A DNA stretch of 13,292 bases from Clostridia bacterium (lineage in GTDB: Bacteria > Bacillota > Clostridia > Monoglobales > Monoglobaceae), in the NCBI GenBank assembly GCA_017625185.1, contig JAGALN010000064.1, positions 1-13,292 of the forward strand, written 5' to 3'. The notes beneath the pieces are model-generated. The model was not told the origin of the DNA, did no database searches, and saw only the letters and a list, made by a program, of their open reading frames with translations. Below are positions 6,759 to 13,292 of this stretch, one piece after another. A program made the translations under genes and the position numbers. Position 1 is the stretch's first letter; each line of letters opens with the position of its first letter.

Positions 6759-7421
6759 ATGAAAAAGCAAGTTGCAGAATACAAAAAATTTCAATTTTCA
6801 AAATTAAATACCCCGGAATTTTCCCACTTGAAATTATTATGGGGCTGGGTTTTATACTTTCTTCTTTATTTTTTAACGGAAAACCTGATTCCGGCGGAAA
6901 ACTGTCATGTGATACATAGCAGATTGGATGATATGATTCCATTTTGTGAATGGTTTTTAATCCCCTATGTGTTCTGGTATGGATGGATTGTGTTTTCCTT
7001 GGTTTATTTTTTAAGATATGATGTGGAAAACTTTAAAAAGCTCCAAACCTATATTATGATTACGCAGGCGGTTGCCATGCTGGTTTATATGATTTATCCC
7101 AATTGCCAGAATTTAAGACCGGAGGTTTTTCCAAGAGATAACGTTTTTACAGATTGCATTGGAATGATTTATCAGTTTGATACCAATACCGGCGTTTTTC
7201 CCTCTCTGCATTGTGCTTATTCCATTGCCATTGCTTCGGTTTGGATAAGAAGAAAGGAAACCTCCCATGGAACAAGGATCTTTTCTATGATTTCTGCCTT
7301 ATTGGTATGCTTGTCTACCATGTTTATCAAACAACATTCGGTGTTGGACTTTTTTGGTGCCATTCTCCTTTGTCTTTTGGCTGAGTTTCTGGTAAATGGT
7401 GTTTTTTATAAGAAAAAATAA
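6759..7421 (+). CDS. PAP2-superfamily membrane phosphatase/transferase
   Basis: A 220-residue membrane protein of the PAP2 (lipid phosphatase / inositolphosphotransferase-like) superfamily. Hydrophobic segments lie near residues 24-40, 66-85, 98-113, 148-162, 174-190 and 198-215. The three active-site motifs are present in order: NLRP (118-121) as motif 1, VFPSLHCAYS (146-155) with His151 as motif 2, and STMFIKQHSVLDFFG (186-200) with nucleophile His193 and Asp197 as motif 3. The KQHSVLD pattern is the form seen in the Aur1/sphingomyelin-synthase-like branch, so it may transfer a phospho-headgroup or dephosphorylate phosphatidic acid or prenyl phosphates. The start has AAGGA 7 bases upstream. 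It directly follows the PlsC-like gene, which would fit two steps of glycerolipid processing. It ends at a clear terminator. The substrate is unknown. Confidence 0.82.
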   Translation: MKKQVAEYKKFQFSKLNTPEFSHLKLLWGWVLYFLLYFLTENLIPAENCHVIHSRLDDMIPFCEWFLIPYVFWYGWIVFSLVYFLRYDVENFKKLQTYIMITQAVAMLVYMIYPNCQNLRPEVFPRDNVFTDCIGMIYQFDTNTGVFPSLHCAYSIAIASVWIRRKETSHGTRIFSMISALLVCLSTMFIKQHSVLDFFGAILLCLLAEFLVNGVFYKKK

Positions 7422-7422
7422 G

Positions 7423-7453
7423 AAAATGCTCCCGATTCAGGGAGCATTTTTTT
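7423..7453 (+). terminator. Intrinsic terminator after the PAP2 gene
   Basis: AAAATGCTCCC and GGGAGCATTTT form an 11-base stem around a 6-base loop, followed by further T residues on the plus strand. It starts two bases after the PAP2 stop. On the minus strand the T-run is shorter, so it may also help end guaB transcripts, whose stop is at 7479. Confidence 0.9.
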
Positions 7454-7478
7454 AAAGTTGGATGAAAAGTCAAACTCG

Positions 7479-9032
<1,554 letters not shown>

Positions 9033-9034
9033 CT

Positions 9035-9064
9035 ATTGTAACACAGGACGAATACTTCCGTCAA
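9035..9064 (-). promoter_or_regulatory. guaB sigma-A promoter
   Basis: On the minus strand, TTGACG (9064-9059) and TACAAT (9040-9035) are separated by 18 bases. Each box matches the consensus at five of six positions. The predicted start near 9028 gives a leader of about 90 bases. Confidence 0.8.
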
Positions 9065-9104
9065 CCATAAATTTCGCCAAAAATAGGCGAAAGAATCTGT
9101 ATAA

Positions 9105-9125
9105 TGTAGGGGCGATTCACGAATC
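9105..9125 (+). repeat. Intergenic repeat unit 7, left arm of a 151-bp inverted repeat
   Basis: TGTAGGGGCGATTC followed by ACGAATC. Here the unit lacks its closing CGCCCCTACA. All 21 bases are found again in reverse complement at 9235-9255, without mismatch, so the two could form a long-range stem. Confidence 0.8.
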
Positions 9126-9182
9126 AGGAGATGGTATTCAATATCATTCGGATTGGTTACCGCCACATTTTCCGGTTTGATT

Positions 9183-9206
9183 GTAGGGGACATTCACGAA
9201 TGTCCC
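9183..9206 (+). repeat. Intergenic hairpin unit 8
   Basis: GTAGGG leads into GGGACATTC (9187-9195) and GAATGTCCC (9198-9206), perfect arms around AC. It lies inside the 151-bp inverted-repeat block between guaB and glnN. Confidence 0.8.
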
Positions 9207-9230
9207 ATTGTCATTTTCGCTGATTTGTGC

Positions 9231-9255
9231 GGGCGATTCGTGAATCGCCCCTACA
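9231..9255 (-). repeat. Intergenic hairpin unit 9, right arm of the inverted repeat
   Basis: On the minus strand TGTAGGGGCGATTC is followed by ACGAATCGCCC, so GGGCGATTC and GAATCGCCC are perfect 9-base arms. The unit lies about 48 bases after the glnN stop. glnN has no T-run terminator, so this hairpin may define its 3' end. Confidence 0.82.
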
Positions 9256-9302
9256 ATAGAAAATGAGGGCAAAGATTGATGAATTTTCAAGCACGACCGG
9301 AA

Positions 9303-11417
9303 CTACTCCTGAATGCTAAAGAGCAATTCCCCGTAGGACGGGAAGGGCCAGAGGTCCTTGGGTGTGTAGGTTTCCATCTCGTCGGAAACCTTTCGGATGT
9401 CGTTCATCATGGGCAGAACCTTTTCGCAATAGAAGGATGCCTGTTCCTGCTTATCTTCAATCTCCTTGGCAGAATGAACCAGGGTTTCCAGTTCCTCAGT
9501 ATCTATATAGAGAGCGGAAACGCCCTTAGAAAGCCGTTCAATCAAGGCCTTTTCCATGGTGCAGGAGGCAGAGGCTGCTGCCTTTTTCTTATGGACCGCC
9601 GTTTCACTCAACTGGCATATGTACCGGTCAACTGCCGGGATGACACTCCGGCGAATCATCTCAAGGAGGGTCAATGCCTCAATATTGATGACCTTGCTGT
9701 AGTTGTCCAGGTTGATTTCGTACCGGGAATGGGATTCCTCCCGGGTGAGAATATGGTGTTTTTCCAGCAAAGCAAGGTTCTTTTCCTCGGTTAAGGCAAG
9801 GAGTGCCTCGGGGGTACTTCTCCGGTTGGAAAGTCCCCGCTTTTCTGCCTCAACGACCCATTCCTCGGCGTAATTGTTCCCGTTGAAGATAATCCTAAAA
9901 TGCTTCTTTAAGACAGCCTGCAGAAGTGCATAAACCGCCTTATCAAGAGGGGTATCCCCCCGTTTTTCCAGAATATCCGCATAGCCGGAGAGAACCTCGG
10001 CAACTGCGGTGTTTAGGATAAAGTTGGGACCCGATACCGAAAGGCTGGAGCCGGGCATCCGGAACTCAAACTTGTTCCCGGTAAAGGCAAAGGGCGAGGT
10101 CCGGTTCCGGTCGGTGGTGTCCTTGGTGAAGTTGGGCAGAGCATCTACCCCGCCGGTTTCCATGATTTCCCGTTTCCGGTTCTGGTAGTCGCTGCCGTCA
10201 CGAATGGACTCTAAAACCTCGGTAAGCTCGTCCCCCAAAAAGACGGAGATAATGGCAGGAGGAGCTTCTGCCGCCCCCAGACGGTGGTCGTTTCCTGCGG
10301 TGGCAACCGTCATCCGGAGCAAATCCTGATATTCGTCTACTGCCTGAATCACACCGCAGAAGAAGACCAGAAACTCCAGGTTATCGTGGGGGGTTTTCCC
10401 CGGCTTTAAGAGATTGATTCCGGTGTCGGTGCCGATGGACCAGTTGTCGTGCTTGCCGCTGCCGTTGACCCCGGCAAACGGCTTTTCGTGGAGGAGGCAT
10501 TTCATGGAATGCTTTTCCGCAATCTTCTTCATCAGCTCCATGGTCAGCTGGTTGTGGTCCGCTGCAATATTCCCGGCAGAGAAGATGGGAGCCAGCTCAT
10601 GCTGGGCAGGCGCCGCCTCGTTGTGCTTGGTTTTCGCCAGGATACCCAGCTTCCAAAGCTCTCTGTCCAAATCCTTCATGTATTCGGAAATCCGGGACTT
10701 GACCACACCAAAGTAATGGTCGTCCAGTTCCTGTCCCTTGGGGGGCATGGCGCCGATTAGGGTTCTTCCGGTATAGGTCAGGTCGGGGCGTTTTGCCGCA
10801 ACCTTTCTGTCAATTAAGAAATATTCTTGTTCGGGTCCTACCGTGGTGGTCACCCTTTTTACCTCGGTATGTCCCATGGCATGAAGCACCCGAAGCGCCT
10901 GAGTATTCAGGGTTTCCAAGGACCGCATCAGGGGTGTCTTTTTATCCAGAGCCATCCCGTTGTAGGAGCAGAAAATGGTGGGAATACAGAGAATGCCGTT
11001 CTTGATGAAGGCATTGGCAGTGGGGTCCCATGCAGTATATCCCCGTGCCTCAAAGGTGGAACGAAGTCCTCCCGAGGGGAAGGAGGAGGCATCCGGCTCG
11101 CTCTTAATCAGCTCCTTGCCGGAGAACTCCATAATAATCTTATCCTTGCCGGCAGGGGCAATGAAACTGTCGTGCTTTTCCGCGGTAACCCCGGTCATAG
11201 GCTGGAACCAATGAGCAAAATGGGTTACCCCCTTTGCCATTGCCCAATCCTTCATGGCGTGGGCAACCTCGTCGGCAACCTCCCGGGTCAGCGGAACCCC
11301 TTCTTCCTTGGTTTTGGTAACCTGTGCATAGGTTTCCGGTGACAGCATTTCCTGCATGACAGCATCGTCAAAAACCATACTGCCAAACAGTTCATAAATA
11401 TTCTCGTTGTTTTCCAA
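9303..11417 (-). CDS. glnN: Glutamine synthetase, type III
   Basis: A 704-residue type III glutamine synthetase, the large form found in Bacteroides and many Clostridia, which joins ammonium to glutamate using ATP. The start is a TTG at 11417: AAGGGG lies 9 bases upstream and the product opens MENNENIYELFGSMVF. The type III core is intact. Metal and substrate motifs include VGPEQEYFLID (193-203), HNEAAPAQHELAP (265-277), GVNGSGKHDNWS (316-327) and AGNDHRLGAAEAPPAI (374-389), followed later by the KFEFRMPGSS block. The C-terminal region (about 500-704) is the helical extension specific to type III. No nitrogen regulator or transporter is adjacent, so regulation must come from the leader. That leader has a perfect promoter followed at once by a terminator-like hairpin. 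Transcription stays on the minus strand toward guaB, with hairpin repeats between the two. Its codons are richer in G/C-ending forms than those of the acyltransferase pair. Confidence 0.97.
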   Translation of the reverse strand: MENNENIYELFGSMVFDDAVMQEMLSPETYAQVTKTKEEGVPLTREVADEVAHAMKDWAMAKGVTHFAHWFQPMTGVTAEKHDSFIAPAGKDKIIMEFSGKELIKSEPDASSFPSGGLRSTFEARGYTAWDPTANAFIKNGILCIPTIFCSYNGMALDKKTPLMRSLETLNTQALRVLHAMGHTEVKRVTTTVGPEQEYFLIDRKVAAKRPDLTYTGRTLIGAMPPKGQELDDHYFGVVKSRISEYMKDLDRELWKLGILAKTKHNEAAPAQHELAPIFSAGNIAADHNQLTMELMKKIAEKHSMKCLLHEKPFAGVNGSGKHDNWSIGTDTGINLLKPGKTPHDNLEFLVFFCGVIQAVDEYQDLLRMTVATAGNDHRLGAAEAPPAIISVFLGDELTEVLESIRDGSDYQNRKREIMETGGVDALPNFTKDTTDRNRTSPFAFTGNKFEFRMPGSSLSVSGPNFILNTAVAEVLSGYADILEKRGDTPLDKAVYALLQAVLKKHFRIIFNGNNYAEEWVVEAEKRGLSNRRSTPEALLALTEEKNLALLEKHHILTREESHSRYEINLDNYSKVINIEALTLLEMIRRSVIPAVDRYICQLSETAVHKKKAAASASCTMEKALIERLSKGVSALYIDTEELETLVHSAKEIEDKQEQASFYCEKVLPMMNDIRKVSDEMETYTPKDLWPFPSYGELLFSIQE

Positions 11418-11458
11418 GAAAATCTTCCCCTTTCAGCCTGAACTCCCGAGGAATCCAG

Positions 11459-11491
11459 AAAAAGCACTGCGAGTCTGCCCTCACAGTGCTT
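11459..11491 (-). promoter_or_regulatory. Terminator-like hairpin at the 5' end of the glnN transcript
   Basis: On the minus strand, AAGCACTGTGAG (11491-11480) pairs with CTCGCAGTGCTT (11473-11462): 12 base pairs including one T-G, around the loop GGCAGA. It runs into TTTTT (11463-11459). The hairpin starts only about 7 bases after the predicted transcription start, so most initiated transcripts could end by about +40 unless it is relieved. There is no room upstream for the first hairpin of an ANTAR-type pair. Confidence 0.75.
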
Positions 11492-11504
11492 CTGTGTTGT
11501 TTCT

Positions 11505-11533
11505 ATTATAAAGGGTGTCCCAGGATTTGTCAA
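11505..11533 (-). promoter_or_regulatory. glnN sigma-A promoter (perfect consensus)
   Basis: On the minus strand, TTGACA (11533-11528) and TATAAT (11510-11505) are separated by exactly 17 bases, a full match to the housekeeping consensus. Such a strong promoter suggests that control occurs after initiation, in the leader. Confidence 0.93.
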
Positions 11534-11587
11534 GTCCCGTCAGGGATTTTTGTGACATCATCCGGGAATTTATCGCTATGACAAAAC

Positions 11588-11611
11588 GGGGCATTCTTGA
11601 ATGCCCCCTAC
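11588..11611 (-). repeat. Intergenic hairpin unit 10
   Basis: On the minus strand TGTAGG leads into GGGGCATTC and GAATGCCCC (11607-11588), perfect 9-base arms around two bases. The centre differs from units 7 and 9 by paired changes. Confidence 0.82.
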
Positions 11612-11631
11612 ACCTCATCCGGGTAAAACAT

Positions 11632-11660
11632 CGTAGGGGCGATTCACGAATCGCCCGTAC
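11632..11660 (+). repeat. Intergenic hairpin unit 11
   Basis: GTAGG and then GGGCGATTC (11637-11645) face GAATCGCCC (11648-11656) across AC, ending GTAC. The centre matches units 7 and 9. It lies 17 bases past the sodC stop and opposes unit 10, so it may form the sodC 3' end. Confidence 0.82.
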
Positions 11661-11676
11661 CTCATCTATCTCCTCA

Positions 11677-12144
11677 TTATTTCCCCGCCAGAATCACACC
11701 GCAGGCAATTCGCTTACCGGAGCCTCCTGCAGGCTGGGTTTGGTAATCGTCCGGGGATGCGTGAAGAACCAGGGTTTTGCCTATGACATCCTCCGGCAAA
11801 AACCGGTCGGTAAAAAAGAGCATCGCCGCTCTGCCCCCATTGGAAAACAGAACCGGAAAATCCCCGGGGTGGTTCCCGTGGGGCTGATTTTCCGGGTTCC
11901 AGTGCCCGTCAGCAGCGGCAAAGGGGTCTTCCCCAAAGCCCTCCCCGCAGGCGTTTCCGTTGTGAATATGAAACCCGTGGGGGCCTATCTGGGGTGCTCC
12001 CGGCTGAAAGAGCGGCAACCCCTCTGCCTCAACCTCCACCCAGGTGCCGTTTCGGACACCCCGAAATCCTACTGTTCCGGTCAGGCTGGGGTAATCCTCA
12101 CTGCCCGATAAATAACAGACAGCGTCAAAATTTTGCAGCATCAT
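11677..12144 (-). CDS. sodC: Cu/Zn superoxide dismutase, no signal peptide
   Basis: A 155-residue copper/zinc superoxide dismutase, which converts superoxide to hydrogen peroxide and oxygen. All metal ligands can be placed by comparison with the human enzyme: His59 and His61 in PHGFHIHNG, bridging His81, His89, His92 and Asp95 in ADGHWNPENQPHGNHPGD, and His128 in LVLHASPDD. Cys66 and Cys148 can form the conserved disulfide, and Arg145 in SGKRIACGVI is the active-site arginine. Most bacterial SodC proteins are periplasmic or lipoproteins, but this one starts directly with MMLQNFDAVCYLSG and has no signal peptide, so it should be cytoplasmic. The first ATG at 12144 is chosen because AAAGGAG lies about 8 bases upstream. 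It stands alone between hairpin repeats, downstream of no recognisable promoter. It is similar in size to eukaryotic cytosolic SOD1 (about 153), though convergent loss of the signal is the likelier reading. Confidence 0.93.
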   Translation of the reverse strand: MMLQNFDAVCYLSGSEDYPSLTGTVGFRGVRNGTWVEVEAEGLPLFQPGAPQIGPHGFHIHNGNACGEGFGEDPFAAADGHWNPENQPHGNHPGDFPVLFSNGGRAAMLFFTDRFLPEDVIGKTLVLHASPDDYQTQPAGGSGKRIACGVILAGK

Positions 12145-12239
12145 ACAACCCTCTCCTTTCCCTCTATTCTATGCAGAAGAGGGAAATCCGTGCAGGGGTT
12201 CCCGTCCTACAACCAAATTCATATGAGATTAACATTATC

Positions 12240-12263
12240 GTAGGGACAGGATTTATTCTGTCC
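12240..12263 (+). repeat. Intergenic hairpin unit 12
   Basis: GTAGGGACAG is followed by a short spacer and CTGTCC, so GGACAG (12244-12249) faces CTGTCC (12258-12263). It lies between the divergent sodC and noc genes. The rest of that 297-base gap, apart from the noc promoter, shows nothing else I can name. Confidence 0.65.
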
Positions 12264-12379
12264 GCCTGGAAAGACATTCCCTGCAACCTTCCCCGGATGA
12301 ATTGGCAAGCATTTGTCGCAAAACCGAAAAACCCCACAGATTCCCAGACTTTTCATCAAACAAAGGCGATGAAAAAAGA

Positions 12380-12408
12380 TTGCCTTTCCTGACAAAGATT
12401 GGTAAAAT
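12380..12408 (+). promoter_or_regulatory. Candidate noc promoter
   Basis: TTGCCT (12380-12385) and TAAAAT (12403-12408) are separated by 17 bases. The leader would be about 27 bases, enough for the AAAGGAG site. A small hairpin (AAAGGC facing GCCTTT, 12362-12387) overlaps the -35 box. Confidence 0.5.
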
Positions 12409-12441
12409 ATGGTAAAGAAAAAGTTAGAAAGGAGCAGGGTC

Positions 12442-13292
12442 ATGCTACTGGATTACAAAAGACAAGGGAAGGTGCGGGAGCTTCGCCGGGCGGAGGTGTA
12501 TCGGGAAGAACGGCTCCCGGACACCTATCGGAATTTTACCAGAATTGGGGAGGTGAGGGATATCCCTATTGGGAATATCAAGGAGAACCCCCACCAGCCG
12601 AGAAAAGAAATGGACCCTTACGCCCTGCAGGATTTGGCGATTTCCATTATGGAATACGGCTTGATGCAGCCCATTGCGGTCCGGCAGGTCAGTCCCTTTG
12701 ACTATGAACTGATTGCTGGGGAGCGGCGGCTGACCGCCTGCAAAAACCTGGGGATGAGCTATATTCCCGCCGTGGTGATGGCGGCAACTGCCACCGACAG
12801 TGCAGTTTTGGCGCTGGTGGAGAATATCCAGCGGGAGAATTTGAGCTATCTGGAGGAGGCGGAGGCGTTTCATCAACTGTTGGCAAACCATGGATTGACC
12901 CAGGAGGAGCTGGCGGACAAGCTGGGAAAGAGCCAGTCTGCCGTTGCCAACAAGGTCCGGATTTTAAAGCTGTCCCCGGAGGTACGGGAGATTCTGATGG
13001 AGCATCACCTGACCGAGCGTCATGCCCGGGCACTCCTCCGGCTCCCTGATGAGAAGCTGCAGCTGCGTACCGCCAAGCTGATTGTCCAGAGAGGGCTGAA
13101 TGTGGCAAAGACGGAGGAATTGATTGACAAGCTGGTCAAAGCCCCGGCAAAGGCTCCCCGGGAGCGGATAGGGGCAGGAAGAGAACAGATTTTCCGGGAT
13201 GTGCGGATTTTCAGCAATACCATCCGCCAGGCGGTGGAAATGATGCGCCAGTCAGGGATTGAGGCAAAAACCAACAAAACCGAGAATGATAA
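12442..13292 (+). CDS. noc: Noc-like ParB/Spo0J-family protein (3' truncated by window)
   Basis: The first 283 residues of a ParB-family CTP-binding DNA-clamp protein; the end lies outside the window. The ATG at 12442 has AAAGGAG 7 bases upstream; an in-frame ATG at 12409 lacks a site. Residues about 35-115 form the ParB N-terminal domain with NPHQPRKEMD (49-58) and the CTP-binding IAGERRLTAC (91-100). The ENIQREN stretch (127-133) leads into the helix-turn-helix, with LTQEELADKLGKSQSAVANKVRILKL (152-177), and then LTERHARALLRL (190-201). Residues 215-275 (LIVQRGLNVAKTEEL...FSNTIRQAVEMMRQSGI) match the Noc branch better than Spo0J. In B. subtilis Noc binds its own sites, sits on the membrane and blocks division over the nucleoid. 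The N-terminus here is charged and lacks the short FSRFFGLG-like membrane helix of Noc. In related genomes rsmG usually precedes noc; here sodC does, divergently. Confidence 0.82.
   Translation, partial: MLLDYKRQGKVRELRRAEVYREERLPDTYRNFTRIGEVRDIPIGNIKENPHQPRKEMDPYALQDLAISIMEYGLMQPIAVRQVSPFDYELIAGERRLTACKNLGMSYIPAVVMAATATDSAVLALVENIQRENLSYLEEAEAFHQLLANHGLTQEELADKLGKSQSAVANKVRILKLSPEVREILMEHHLTERHARALLRLPDEKLQLRTAKLIVQRGLNVAKTEELIDKLVKAPAKAPRERIGAGREQIFRDVRIFSNTIRQAVEMMRQSGIEAKTNKTEND

Noticed and set aside
9105-9255. CRISPR array made of the GTAGGGG repeats
   Set aside because: The units are irregularly spaced, lie on both strands, vary in their arms and are scattered over 12 kb with genes between; no cas gene is present.
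9276-9794. 172-residue plus-strand open frame across the glnN 3' part
   Set aside because: It is antisense to a complete, conserved glnN gene and its product resembles no family; the same holds for the other plus-strand frames in guaB and glnN.
11455-11500. ANTAR-type tandem hairpin target before glnN
   Set aside because: Only one hairpin fits between the predicted transcription start and the T-run, and its loop begins with G rather than the A expected for ANTAR targets.
12145-12441. Small gene between sodC and noc
   Set aside because: Open frames here lack ribosome binding sites and convincing products; the stretch is explained by a hairpin unit and the noc promoter.

Overview
The window looks like chromosomal DNA of a member of the Bacillota, class Clostridia, most likely an anaerobic gut-type lineage. 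The evidence is a type III glutamine synthetase, a PPi-type phosphofructokinase, a Noc-like ParB protein, AGGAG-type ribosome binding sites, TTG start codons and canonical sigma-A promoters. No phage, insertion sequence, CRISPR array or tRNA/rRNA gene is visible. serS, guaB and noc lie close to the replication origin in Bacillus subtilis, so this segment may be origin-proximal here too. That is an inference from gene content.

Layout. (1) 1-5095, all on +: the 3' end of serS; a secreted FN3-like protein of unknown function; a PutP-type sodium/solute symporter; a PPi-type phosphofructokinase. (2) 5172-7453: a two-way terminator, hup on the minus strand, and an AT-rich intergenic region that ends in a dense cluster of DnaA-box-like 9-mers. 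This is followed by a tight + strand pair: a divergent PlsC-like acyltransferase and a PAP2-family membrane phosphatase/transferase, closed by a good intrinsic terminator. (3) 7479-12144, all on -: guaB, glnN (type III) and a Cu/Zn superoxide dismutase without a signal peptide. guaB and glnN each have a strong sigma-A promoter, a short leader carrying a terminator-like hairpin, and a TTG start. (4) 12380-13292: promoter and truncated noc-like ParB gene on +, running off the window.

How the genes relate. Most are core housekeeping genes transcribed separately: translation (serS), glycolysis (PPi-PFK), nucleoid organisation (hup, noc), guanine nucleotide synthesis (guaB), ammonium assimilation (glnN) and oxidative defence (sodC). 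Only the acyltransferase/PAP2 pair is a clear operon, presumably for membrane lipid remodelling.

The least explained layer is between the genes. At least twelve short hairpin units start with GTAGGGG-like or GTAGG sequence, and their arms vary while staying complementary. They fill seven of the gene junctions and none lies in a coding sequence. Two of them share a 26-bp exact direct repeat that brackets the secreted-protein gene, and two form the arms of a 151-bp inverted-repeat block between guaB and glnN. The other main leads are the leader hairpins of glnN and guaB and the DnaA-box cluster next to hup.
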